From Amoebophrya sp. A120 (lineage: Eukaryota; Sar; Dinophyceae; Syndiniales; Amoebophryaceae), in assembly GCA_905178155.1 (NCBI GenBank), contig CAJINV010000015.1, positions 1,112,142 to 1,173,241 of the forward strand: DNA of 61,100 nt, given 5' to 3'. The notes under the pieces are model-generated. The model made no database searches and was not told the DNA's origin. It saw nothing but the letters and a program-made list of their open reading frames with translations. Made by a program: the position numbers and the translations under genes. This document shows, one piece after another, positions 1 to 12,600 of this stretch. Each line of letters begins with the position of its first letter. Position 1 is the first letter of the stretch.

Positions 1-2527
1 TCTCCACCAGCTCGGTAGAAATGCCCTGAAGAGGCATTTCCGGCTGGGATGCGCTGCGGATGCGTTTTCAATGTGCTTCCCGCTGGGCTTCCTTGCAGCT
101 GGAAACGCACTGCGGCACGACAGCAGAGGCAGTGTCTTTCTCAGTTGATACCGAAAACGCCTGCGCGCCATCGCGGCAGGTGAACTCTGTGAAAAATGTT
201 CCTTCTAGCGCAAGTTTGCGATGTCACACCCAGCGGGCGAAGCTATTCGAATCTCGTACAATTTCTATACCCCCTTCCCCTCTTCCTCCACAAAAAATCG
301 CAGGTTTTCCAACAGACACAGCTCCGGGAGTGGATTATGGATTGCAAAAGTATCGCACTCGTCCTAATGGCGTTTATGCATTACTTTTTTTGAAGGGAAA
401 TCCGAATTACAAATTTCATTTGTAATGCTAATGCAATTATTGAATCTGGAACAGTACCTAGTAAGTACGATGCTTTTGCCCTGCATATGGATCTATCTTC
501 TCCAATTCACCCACTGCAGAGGGCACGAATGTCACGGTTTTCAGGAGTCCCTCCGCTTTCAGCAGTTTTTCCAAGCACCCAACTACCGGCTTCAGTGAAA
601 ATTTGGACTCAAGTATGCATTTTTGCAAAAAATATCGATCTGAGTCAGGAAACGTGCAACACTTGGCATAGTGCAACACTTGTACTTTATGCTCATTTTG
701 ATTTTGTATGAGGACCTCCCATGATGTCTTCTCTGTGTTCTGTCGTGTCTAGCATCACAGATTTTTTCAAGGATTTTTACTTATCCGGGATGAGAATAAA
801 TACTTAACACCCTCTTCTACTTCGCGTAAAAGAACCTGGACTATCTCGTCACGCCCTTGCAGCAGCAGCTCATGCAATACAAATTCTTTCAGAATGATCT
901 TCCAAAGGCAGCATCACAACTACTCCCACATTTCCAGACTGAGATATATATTTGCAGTTGATACGGAGTGAATCGAAACGAAAAATGAAAAGCATCGCCC
1001 TTCCGTCCCGAAAATATTAACTACTTCCGAAGATGCTTCTAAAACAGAACCAAGAGGAACGCTGTCAGAACATATCAACTTCTACAACGAGGCAGTGCCG
1101 CTGCGCCCTTCGGTATTTTTCAAGTTGTCGCACGATAATAAATTTCGGATCTCTCGTCCGCCGGCCTGGCAGGAGAACAACCGCCAGGCGTCTCCGCTGG
1201 GTTAATGATCCACATGAAATATTATGCAGCCATGCTTTATATATCATTGCCGTCTACTTATGGGACGGAAGGGCGGCCAAATATTCTTTCCCTCTGATAG
1301 ACCGTACCGTCCGGGCGGCCAAGGTGGGACATGAGAATCAAGGCCTTCGGTTTCTGGTTCTATCAAATGCAAATATGTCTGGGTCTGGAAACTTGTGACG
1401 CCAAAATGTGCATGATGGAAACACTTCCGAATGCAGCCCAACATGACAACTTTCCGGAGCGCTTTCTCATAGGCAGTCCGCATGAGAAATTACGTTTTTG
1501 CATGACAAAAGAGGCTGCGGCTTTTGTCGGTTATGCAATACAGATTGAGATTTCCCAGGAATGTAAAGCTAGCATTACATCGGAGGTCTAAGGGCAGTCC
1601 GTCCCTGTGCCTTTTCTAGGCCTACTAAAGCCAGTAAATCGACTAAGCTTCTACTTACTTGGAAACTGCTGGAAGGAAAACTACAGCGCTTACTAGTGCT
1701 ACTTAAAAAGCGTTTGTGTGTAAGTATGGAGCTAATTACTACAGGCCTTTCGTAAGAGCGGTAGCGGTAGAAGCAGACGAGGCTGGCGCGCGAAAAGGCT
1801 GGCACAACGTGCAACACGGGACCGGGCCCATGCTGCGCGAAGGCGTAGACAAGCAGCGAGCGTCTACGAGGCAGGTCGAACATGATGCACGGCCCTGGAG
1901 GTCCTTATGCATGTGGAGACGAAGCACAGGGGAGGGGCCTCAAGCGAGGCCACTGCTGTGCTAATCCGGACCGATTCAACAACCACAAAAGCTGCTGCGT
2001 CTCCCAGAGGCATACAGGTGCTCCGGCACACGAGAGCTGCGTCCACCCAAACCAGCAACCAGGGCGGCGCCTCCACCTGGTTTGGGAGCTCTCGTATGCA
2101 AGCATCATTACAAGTTCCAACTTTCCAGACCCAGACACTTTTGCAATCCATAGGTTCAGGATAGACACGATGGTCGGTAGGGCGGCCTTCACCCGGGTTT
2201 CGTCTTTCACCGTGGAGTTGGTTTCCTTATCCAGTGGCACATTGAAATCCACACGCATCATATGCAAGGAAAAAACTGTGTGGTCTTGCAGATGTTGCAC
2301 TACAGTTACTTCTGTCATACTGGATATGCATCAGAGGCTATTTTCCTACGTGTCTTCGCGTACTAGCTACGCATGGCAGGTTTTCTCTGTCATGCAAAAC
2401 AAATCTGTAATGCTGTTCCTGCAAAAAAGTTACACTTACACACTTTTTTTCTTGGATACATCAGAACCCGCTTCCCGGCAATTTGGTCCGGCTTCAGATC
2501 CAACAAACCCAGCTTGGACGACAACAT
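1..2527 (-). CDS. PGK: Phosphoglycerate kinase, N-terminal half (3' part beyond window)
   Basis: Glycolytic enzyme transferring phosphate between 1,3-bisphosphoglycerate and ADP, probably cytosolic since no targeting extension is seen. Exons read right to left: 2527-2459, 2260-2153, 1360-1300, 613-488, 335-271, then uncertain. Joined, they give the family landmarks in order: KRVLM-RVDFNVPL near residue 25, AALPTIVSIL, LILMSHLGRPDG, KFSLKPVVGCLEKLL and LLENLRFFVEEEGKG. The ATG at 2527 is the only one giving the usual N-terminus. Introns are introners at 336-487, 1361-2152 and 2261-2458 plus a two-introner block 614-1299; excising each with one 5-bp duplicate keeps the frame. A GT-type donor follows 271. 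About 150 of the usual ~415 residues are covered. Identity is certain; the structure below position 270 is not resolved. Confidence 0.93.
336..487. mobile_element. Introner, family B
   Basis: Ends TATGG...GCATA, arms with GTATCGCACTCG and its degenerate inverse; flanked on both sides by TGGAT. Splits PGK between DP and LPELC. Confidence 0.9.
614..963. mobile_element. Introner, family A, decayed
   Basis: Right arm CAGACTGAGA near 940 and GTTGATA end are family A; the left arm begins TATGCATTTTTGC. No matching direct repeat remains. It forms one intron with the element 971-1299. Confidence 0.6.
971..1299. mobile_element. Introner, unclassified family J (GCCCTTCCGTCCC arms), decayed
   Basis: Inverted arms GCCCTTCCGTCCC near 999 and GGGACGGAAGGGC near 1262, ending CTGATA. 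Direct repeats are not matched. Only one copy in the window, stacked beside 614-963; frame of PGK is kept only if both are removed together. Confidence 0.55.
1361..2152. mobile_element. Introner, family A, carrying a nested insertion
   Basis: TATCAAATG...CCATA between perfect GGTTC repeats (1356-1360, 2153-2157). Its body matches the element at 60601 in the opposite orientation. A 0.5-kb segment is inserted at about 1580-2112. Splits PGK before the LILMSHLGRP exon. Confidence 0.9.
1573..2112. repeat. Insertion nested in introner, 7-bp duplication
   Basis: CATTACA at 1573-1579 and again at 2106-2112 brackets about 526 bp that the related introner at 60601 lacks. The insert is GC-rich from 1740 on, has no inverted termini I can see and no second copy in this window. 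ORFs inside it show no recognisable protein. Confidence 0.6.
2261..2458. mobile_element. Introner, family F
   Basis: TATGCAAGG...TTGGATA with AAAAAACTGTG arms; perfect CATCA repeats. Splits PGK between KRVLM and RVDFNVPL. Confidence 0.93.
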
Positions 2528-3646
2528 TTTGGGTTGTGTTTGTCTTTTTTCGTAGTAGAAAGTCTGTAAATATATTCCAAACGCAATACTTCTTAAATTC
2601 GTAGTGGTACAACAGGTGTCGTGTATTGTTTTTTTGTTTTGACTTGCTTGCTTCTACTATTACCGGTTGGAAATGGAATTGTTTTTGGCGGTATGTAGTT
2701 GCGCCGTCGTAAAACGAGAGTCGATAAAAATTAGTCGCGTCCTCGTGGTCCGAGATAGATTATAACTCAAAAAAAAAGCACATAAAGCTTGTTGCTGTGA
2801 TGTTCACAGAATAAGGAAGCCAATCTGATGGCGTGCTTGTTCTATCCGTCTTGTGCAAGCCCTTTGATTTTGTGCGGCAGCAACGAACAGGTTGCTCTAC
2901 TTCAGATGACGCGCGCGAACTATTGTCGCCTGTCGTGCTGTCGACAACTTCATCTACCAGCACCATGCGAGCAACGTCTAGGGCTCTTGGTCTACTTCTT
3001 TGTGTGAACAAAGTTGTCTTGCCAACAAGTTGTGGAACAATTGTCGGTCCAACATACCAAACGTCGGATCTTTATTTCTTCCTCACGTACATGAAAATCA
3101 GTATCAACATCATCATCTTCAAAAAGGATCTTGATCTTCTGGCAGCACTTGTGTGCCCCGTGATTCCGGATCGATCATCACCCTTGGTTTTGAAGGGAAA
3201 AGGTGTTCTCGACCATAAAAAAATACCGACGTGGTCGCCAAGCCGAGAAAAATTCTCTCGAGGTGTACTAGGTGACTACGAACAACAATTATAGGTTTAT
3301 CGGTCCCGTTGTTACCAACAGGAAAAGTGCAAGACATTATTTTGTCAATCGAAACGCTCGGTATCTTTTGTTTTTTTTTATGTCTATTCGCTTTTTTCTT
3401 TTGTGACCTGAGTATTCGAAATTATTTCAGCAGGCGAGGGTGCCTGAATGGGTCTGGTGGTCTTTTGCGTTGGGTAAAACATACGGCTTCAGCCGTTTGC
3501 AACAGTTGTTTCATCTTTCTGAATATTGTAAAGAGTAAAGTAGCCGTGACGCTTCCACCACAGGACTCTATCGGTTGCCTCCATTATTTCCAGAATGTAC
3601 TTACTAGTACCCAACCGGTACTACGGGGCCGCACTAGGAGCGTCCG
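2528..3646. other. Intergenic, PGK 5' flank and WW-gene 3' flank
   Basis: AT-richer than the genes. ORFs on both strands (longest 153 codons, plus strand, from 2833) show no family features, so no gene is called here. Confidence 0.5.
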
Positions 3647-6600
3647 TTATTCTTCCTGCTCCGCGACACTTGGCTCCGCATGGTGGTCTTCCTCCGAGTT
3701 TGGTTGCTCGTGCAGTTCAACGTCCTCTCCAAAGAAACGGTGGTCGTCGAGGTTCTTCAGTAATTCGGGATCGTCCTGAAGATCCTCCTGCTCCTTCAGT
3801 AATTTAGGAATTGAAAGAGTTAAGGTTTTGGTCAAGGTTTTGCTTTGCGATTTTTCATTTTTTTTCTCTTCGTTCTGAATGGAAAGGGAAGGCGCAGACC
3901 ATCCAGCCGAAGGAGCCCGCTGCGCCGATATCAACATCTTGGCCGGTATCCAGACCAGCAGAAGTCGGTCAAAATGGGGGCCGCGCGCTTGCTGCTTCCA
4001 ACCTCTCCCCCGGGTGAATACGATGAAGCCGCGGCGGCATTTTTCTCGGCTTCTGCTGACCTGGACTGCTGGCCAACATATTAGCCTCGATACCTCCCCA
4101 GAAGAACCCCAGACACATGCCATCCGCCGCGAGGTATTTGGGGCGCCGGGCTGCTGGCCCGGCTTCCCCGCCCCCAGATCTCATCCCGCGGTGGCGCGTA
4201 GCGGGGTCCGGGGGAAGAGGCTGCGCAGCTGCGGGCTTCGTCCGGAGAAAAAGTAAGTTTTTGCTTCGATTGCGGTAAGCCTTTTCGGGGCAAAACCCGG
4301 ACCAAAACCCTGCCGCTTTGGCGGCAGCCATCACAGGGACAAGCATCCCCGTCGTTGGCCGTTAGGGTGCTCTACCTCTGCCTCCTCCCGTCGTCCCGCA
4401 AGATTGCGGAACGAGATCCGGGGGCAGAGAAGCCGGGCGCCCTGCCATTTGCTCCAGGTGGCTTGCACGACAAAGCAGGCCGCCTCGACACGATATGGGC
4501 GAACATATCGGGTCAGTTCGGCTCCAGATTTTCGGCCACAAGATGAAGCACAAAGCGAAAGCAAGGGCTTGCTTTTCTAGATCGGGGGAGGCTCCCGGAC
4601 AAAGTAAGTCTTTGCGTCCATGTCCGTGAGCCTCTTCTGAGCAAAACCCTGGCCAAAGCCTTGCCGCTTTGGCGGCAGCCACTACAGAGACGAGCATCTC
4701 TGTGGTTGGCCAGGAAAGTGCTCTACCTTTGCCTCCGGACGGCGTCCCGCAAGATAGTGGAACGAGATCCGGAGGCAGAGCAACCGGGCGCCCTGTCACT
4801 TGCCCCAAGTAATTTGCAAGGCCAGGCCGCTTGCCTGGACACGATATGGGCGAACATACCCGCCCAGAACAACTCCACACTTTTGGCCACAAAAAGGAGA
4901 CCAAAGCGAAAGCAAAACCTTATATATTTTTTTAGCCCGGGGGAAGCTCCCGGAAACAATAAGGTTTTGCTTTTATTTCGATGAACATTTTCGGAGCAAA
5001 ACCCTGAGCAAAACCTTGCCGCCTTGACGACAGCCACCACAGAGACAAAAGCCTCTGTGGTTGGCCAGGAAGGTGCTCTACCTCTGCCTCCGAACCTCGT
5101 CCGGCTGGATTGCGGAACGAGATCCGGAGGCAGAAAAGCCGGGCAGCCTGCTCCGTGTACCAAGTAACGCGCGAGGCGAGGCGGCTTGCCTGGCCTAGAT
5201 CTCGAGGGAAATGCTGACCCACAAATCAGCCAGCGCGCGCTCGTCAGAATTGTGGCGACACCTCGCAAACAATTTGGATCGGCATCAAGGTAGACGGGCC
5301 TTCAGCTCTGAAGGCCCGGCGGCTTTGGTTTTGCCAGCCAGACGAAATACGAACCAAGGCACCACCTGGACAACTGCCGGGCGGTGCGAAGAGGGACAAA
5401 GGCGGGGGCTGCGACATCTATGAAACCACGAACCAAAACCCTGATGTAAACCTTAATTTTTTCAACCCTTAAGTAATTCGGGATCGTCCTGAAGATCCTC
5501 CTGCTCCTTGTCCTTCGTCAGCATCCTGTCAACTACATCTCGGTCGTCTACTTCAGGGGCAGCCCCCTCTGCAGCTTCTCCTGCTTCACCCCCGAGAGCG
5601 AGACGAGTGTCCACCATTATTTGCTGCCCAGACGAGAGATATTCATCGCCAAGCTCTTCGCCCACCTGGTCGCGCGGACCTGGTTGTGCCGCTTGATGTA
5701 ATTGTAGTACCTCTCGTGCGTCATCGATCTGCTCGTCCTGCTGCTTCGGTCCGTCGGGCCGCAGGAGCTCCCTCCTCTCCTCGGCGTGGTGGTCTTGTTC
5801 TACTTTGATGGTAGGACCACCGTCGGCATCCATCTGCTGGTGCTGGAAAACATCGTCTTCCTGCTCCCGTAGCTCATCTTCGCGTATCGCTTCGACCGCC
5901 GCAGGGTGAGGTTCGACATCCTCCTCGTCAAAACCATCCTCGACCTATGCATTGCAAATATCGGTCTGGGTCTGGAAAACTGTGATGCATGGCGAGGAGT
6001 AAGAAGCACAGTGTAATGCACCGTCAGGCATGACAAACTTTTGTGCGGCTAGGCTACGTGCTGCATGTTCCGCATGACATCAAACTGCGTTTTCGCATGA
6101 CCACAGGTCGGACTCGGAGGACCTATTGCTAGCCACGCATTACAGTGCATTTACTTGTGCCCGACGAGCATGACAGATCTCGCAATCTTCCAGGCCCCGA
6201 TCGATATTTGCATTTGATACGTCCACGGGAAGCATCATGTCCCCAACGTCGAGCATCATTTCCGCCCCGTCCTTTGATCCGAGATGCTCCGGCTCTTCAT
6301 CCTCCATCAGAATGTCTTCGCCCGGTACTCCTGCAGCTGCATCCTCATCCCCGCCACCTCGCTCTTCATCCTGATCACCTGGGTGATCCTCGCCGTGGTC
6401 ATTTTCCTCGTCTGTGTTGTGGCCAGCACTGCTTGTGCCCGGCCGGTCCCACCGACACTCGTGCGTTTCGTCGTGGTAGTAGGCAATCTCGCCCTCGGGC
6501 GTGCGATACCGTCGCCAACCAGCGGGCAGGGGATCCAGCTTCGGACGGTCCCACGTGGTCTCCTTTGTCTCACTGTTGTAATACCTGGGGAGGACAAGCA

Positions 6601-9600
6601 AAAGGAGCGATTTCAAGTCCAAAGAAAAATCTTGATCAAGTACAAAGCTGTAAATCTCTTCATCTATATTCGAGAAAGAAAGAAACGCGTAACACGTATA
6701 CCAGGTAGTAAATGTAAACTTGAGTAGAGGACAGAACATAATAAAGCCACTCATTCACTTCCTGCTCTTGCTGCGTAGATAGATGAAATAACGCACACGA
6801 CTACGACGTCGAGGTCGACCATCAAATCCTTGTTCTAATCAAAAAATCTATCGTACGCGGTATGTCCCTCGGTTTCGTAGCTGATCCACTGGTATGAATC
6901 GCAAAAGCATCGTAATCGTACCGGTACGTAGTCGTAGTGATTGCATGAATACAAACGAGCACATCCTGACGAATGGAATTTTTTTCATGCTGATTTAGCC
7001 AGCGAAGGAGATAATTTGTCATGCCTGCTTGCGACTATCCATCGCACGAGTTCGATACTTTTGCATCGGATAACTGGGGCGGCAGGGGTGCGGACTCCGA
7101 GTCCTCGTCGTCCAAAAAGTCGAGATCCTGACTCGACCCCTCCAGACTCGAATTGTCATTCACAAGAACACCGGCGGCGGGACCGCCGGCGTTGCTCGTG
7201 TTTGCGACCGTCGTGGTTCCAGCAGCCGCTGCTGCTGTTCCAGCGCTCTTGTTCAACCCCGCCCCACCTCCTGCCTGTTGTAGCTGCTTCGCCCCCGCGG
7301 CCCCGTGTTGCTTCGTGCCGACAGCTCCAGCCGAGGAGGCGTTGAAATAACTAGAAGAAGTATTGGACCCTCGTCGTGCTGCAGCTCCCGCCGTTCCGGT
7401 ACCGTAATTCTTCTTAAAAGCGGCCTGACCAGACGTCGCTGCGGTTTTATTCAACATCTTTGTCGCGGCCCCGTTTTCGTCTTGGTTCATCGCGGCCTTC
7501 TGCTGGTTTTGTTTCGCCATCGCCATGAAAGCCCCAAACGAACCCATGCCGCCCTTTTTCGTCGGGGCCGCGGGACGGTGTAGCTGTGATAAGAAATGTA
7601 GTTTCGAGAAAAATTGAAATCATGCAGGGATGCTGGGACGACCACCACGTCGAGGTGACTTTATCGTTATCTGGGAAAGAACAGTTGTCCAGCAACGTAT
7701 CTATTATACATAGTCAGTGGGTGCTGGTGCTAGTTTCATGTATAAGGAAACAGAAGTTTTGAGTTAGTAGTAAATACTTACCCTGGGTTCGACCACGTTT
7801 CCTCCTCGTCCCCCGCTACGGTTGTTGTTGGCGTTCCTGGGCGGTAGCCTCGCCGGCGGTGCGGGATTTATCAAACAGAAAAGCTTGTTCTCCCTGTAGT
7901 CCCCTTTGAAGATGGTGTTTTACTTCTTGCAGTCTGTCATGCAGTCGGGCAATGCAAATGCATGAGCGATGAAAGACTTCTAAAAATAAATGATTTTCGC
8001 GTGGTAAAGCCGTGTGCCACAAAAATGAAACGTGGCTAACTAGAATGGTACTTATATTACATACATACAACTCCGTCACTCTCACTCGTCAGCACATGAC
8101 AAACACAGGCCGCCCGTGTGAACAACTACAAGGGGAACTAAAGAGGTTTTTTGAAAATTTCATACGGGCATTCCGTCCACTCCCGCCGCCGCGCCTTTTT
8201 CATTTTTTTTTCGAATAAATTTCAATCTTTTTCTTTTCCGTGCATCTTCATCCTATCCACATTCATCAATCCATACATAACAACATCAGAAGAACCTTTC
8301 TAGGCACAACGAAAAAATGAAGTCAGAAGTTGAGTGCAGCAGCTGCGTCTCGGCCAAGCTTCACCTATGGTGACTGCGGAATAGATCATGGATGTCGTAG
8401 GGCTTCTAGTGGCATCAAGAAGATGCAAGTGGTATTATTTCCTAAACAAGAACTAGTATACCTGTTATTATCCCGGCCTCGATTTCTGCTGCCGTCCCGT
8501 CGCCGCGTTCGGTCGCGGTCTCTGCTTCTGTTATCAAATGCAAATATGTCTGGGTCTGGAAGAGTGGAAGATTTGTCATGCAGGTTTTTCATGATCCATG
8601 AGGTCTGTAATGCATGGTCTAGCATCACAGATTTTGCGAGGGCTTCCTGATCGATGCCTGTTCCGCATGAGAAACTAACGCCCTCTCGCCGTGGCAAAAA
8701 CTAACTGGACTCCCATTGCTGGTCATGCATTACAGATTTTTTTCGAATCCGAAGACAGCATCACAAGTTACAACCTTCCAGACCCAGACATTTTTGCATT
8801 TGATATCTGTCCCGGTCCCGCGATGATCGGCGGCGTCGGTCGCGGGGCGCCGGTCCACGACTGTCGTTTCGCTTATTTCCCTGCTGGTTCAACGTATTGT
8901 CCCTGTTGCTGTTTATGCATTGCAAATATGTCTGGGTCTGGAAGATTCTAAACTTGTAATGCTGTCTCTGGATTCTAAAAGAATTTGTAATGCATGACCA
9001 GCAAGAGGACTCCAGTTTGTGCTAAGCCGAGAGGGCATTTCTCATGTGGTAGAGGCATCGCAAAGTCCCCTAAAAATCTGTGATGCTAGGGCATGCATCA
9101 CAGACATCGTGGGTCATTCATAACATGCATGACAAACCTGGCAATCTTCCAGACCCAGACATTTTTGCAGTTGATACTGTTTCGATTACTGCGATTCCCG
9201 CGGCCGCTGTTCGGCGGATGATCTGCAGCTGTTCCCACCCCTATGCAAGAAAAAAAGGTTGTTGGTGTAAATTTGTGATGCGCAACATGCAAATTGATTG
9301 AGCCTGTAATGCTGTGCCTGCATTGCAGGACCCATTCAACGGCGTTTTCCCGTACTATCTGCGCATGACAGGTTTTTGCTGTCACGCGAGAGATATTTGT
9401 CATGCTAATCCTCCAAGAAAGTTACACCTACAATCTTTTTTTCCTGGATAAAAATCCCAGCATGATTGTTATTGTTCATCTTTCCTCCACCCCCTCCGGT
9501 GTTGTTTCTCATGGTACTAGTGCCTCGGGGATTTTTGTGATTATTGGCTCCGGCGAAGACTGCTCCCGTCGCTCCTGCTCCGGATTTGTAGTTCCCCTGC

Positions 9601-12600
9601 TGCTGTCCTGGCTGGTGTAGTTGCCCCCCTTTGTTCATCATCCTGGATGAAAAAGGGTTATTAACACTTGTCCCCGGGGCCTGACCGCCATTCCCTCCAC
9701 TTCCCACTCGCATCAGCCCGGCGGGAATGTTTTTCATCATGGAGAAGTCGATCGGTACAATCTTCGTGATCCCCACACTATGCAAGAAAAAAACTGTGTG
9801 TGTGTAAGTCTGTGACGCAGAGCATGCAACACAGTTACACTTCTTCATGCTGGGGGTCGTGCGTTATAGATACACAACAACTTCGTGCGTGTTTACAGTT
9901 ACACCACGTACTAACTGCGCATGACTGGTCAATTTTCTGTAAAATGCAAAGCGAATTTGTGATGCTGCTCTTCCTCCACAGTGACACTTTACACAGTTTT
10001 TTCGTGGATACACACCGGTTGGCAGGGGGACCTTGGAGGTAGTAGAAGTTGTAGACGTACTTCCTTGCTTGTTTACATAGTTCGTCATCTGCTTTTGTTT
10101 TCCGTCGTTTTGTTGAAAGGACCTGTTGTTTTGAAGATGCGCTGATGCCGTATGCCATGCAAAAGCATCGTACTAGTACAAATTGCATTACAAATTTTCT
10201 CAGCATGAGAAATGAAGTTTTTAATGCTGATTTGCCTTGACAAAGAAATTTGTAATGCAAGACCTGCATTTATACGAGTACGATACTTTTGCACAGGATA
10301 TGCCGCTTGTTGTTGCAACTGGTGCTGCGAAAAGGAAGCTCCCTTCTTGTTGCTTTTATAATTTGCGTATCAAATGTAAAAATGTCTGGGTCTGGAAACT
10401 TGTAATGCTAAAAGCGAACGATAGACGCGCTGCAATACGCAGCTATGCATGACAAATTTCTTGGCTGCCATGTGGTCTTACGTATTCTGCATGGCAAACT
10501 GCGTTTTTGCATGACAGGTAAGAGGGCACTTTCGTGCCTATGCAACACAGATTCTCGAGTCATGCCAGACATGCATGACAAACTTGCATTCTTCCAGACC
10601 CAGACATTTTTGCATTTGATATTGCGCCTCCGCCGCCGATTGTGCTGTTGTCATCTCCGTGGTTTATTTTCGTGGTCCCACGATCGTCGTGTTGGTCCCC
10701 ACGACCAGCTGCAGTATTAGACATCATCTTTCGCTCGGAGTACTTCGTGCGCACTATCGGGCCTGCGGTGTTCGACATCGCCGCTGGCTTCGTGTTCATC
10801 TTGCCACCACCAGTCGTTGTTGTGGTACCACAGCCGGATGGTGGAGGCCCGCCTTGATGACTTTCTCCTGGAGCGATCAGACTCGCCAAAAATTCGTTCG
10901 TACTCTCTTCCAGCCGCTTGCTCCTTTGTTCCGCTGACATCGGTTGCGGGAATTGATGTGACGGGGTTTGCGTAGTTTGTTTCCCAAAGTTACTACCTTT
11001 ATTTCTAGCTCCTGTCGTGTTGTAAGTGCTACCTGATGTTGTTGCGTAGCTGCTGTTTCCCCCTTTCGTCGCCACTTGATAATGGTCGTGTTGTGGTCCA
11101 CCTTTGCCGCCAGCAACGCTATTTTTGTCGCCCTTCTTGTTGCTGCCCTTGCTTCCAGAACCGAAGAAGGAAGAGGCCCCTGTCGTCGTCGTGGAAGGGT
11201 GATCTCCTGCTACTGCGTGACCACCTTTATTATTCGCATGATGGGGAGGTGGTGGCCCGGCGCCCCCTTTATCAGTACTAGAACCGCCCGTTGTGGAGCC
11301 AGTTGTGCCCTTGTTTTTACCACCATGATTAGCGTTCCAGGCTGCAGACGCACTACCTGCGTGATCTTTCTGTTGAACGTCGTGCATGCCTCCTGATGAT
11401 GTTTTTATCTTCTGAGAGTCGTCCCAGCTGGTAGTATTTTGGCTGTTCTGCTGCTGCTGGCCATTTTTTCCGCCCGCTCCTGCGGACGAAAATGACGCTG
11501 ACGGCCCGCCGCTCCACTGCACATTATTCTTATCAAACGGCACTAACGGATTTACTTTCCCAGCACCGGCGGTTGAAGTTGTACTAGATGCGTTTTTGCT
11601 GTTCGCCGCACCACCCGGCCCGGCACCCGCGGACGTATTTTGAAACGAGGAGACTGGGTTGTTTCCCTTCCCGTTCCCCCCTTTGTTGTAGTTGTTCATA
11701 GTGTTCGAGGTACTTTTACTTCCATTATTGTAACTACTAGTACCTGGTGCTGCGCCGGAGGTGGACTTAGAAGTGTTCATTTGTTGTTCCCCTTTCATAT
11801 TATTACCGCCAGCACCGTAAGAACCTGAACTGCTGTAAGGCCCGGGCCGGTTGTTTTGTTGCTTGGATCCGGACCCCTTGTTGAAATTGCTCATTACATT
11901 CGGACTCGGATGCTGCTGGCTTTGATATTGATTATTGCTGGACGTCGGTCCTCCTGCAAATGAGGATTCCACACCAGCGGGCGGACTGCCGTGTAACAAC
12001 TGCGTCGCGGAGTACTTCGGTGGTGGAGCAGAGCCAGGCCCCCCTGCACCGCCGGGAGAGGGGTGCGGCTGCAGTGGGCCTTTTGATAGTACCGGACCCG
12101 AAGGAGCTGGAGCGCTGGTATTATTTGCGCTGTTATTCATCGTGCTCATGTTCATGTTCTTCCCCCCACCTGGTCCCCCGATGTTGGTACCAGCACTATC
12201 AGGTGCAAAAATGTCTGGGTCTGGAAGGTAGTTGGAGCTTGTGATGCTAACTTTGGGTTTGGACTCTAAAAAAATCTGCATTGCATGATCAGCGAGAGGA
12301 ATCTAGTTTGTGCTACGCGGGGAGGGCGTTTGTCATGCGGAATAGGCATCAGGAAGCCCTCTAAAAATCTGTGATGCTAGGTCATGCATTACAGACGTCC
12401 TGGGTCATGCAAAATATGCATGACAAACCCAGCAACATTCCAGACCCAAACATTTTTGCATTTGATAAGCACCGGGTCCCTGCAACTGCGCGATTTTGTC
12501 TAAACCGAAACCGGCGGCGCGTAGCGTCTCCAACGCCTTGGAAACTTCGTCTTGCGCCGGAAAAGTCGTTGTACCTCCAGACGTGGCGTTTTTCGAAGCA

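Noticed and set aside
1882-2604. 240-codon plus-strand ORF
   Set aside because: It runs through an introner insert, PGK exons 1-2 and a family F introner; the minus strand codes PGK there.
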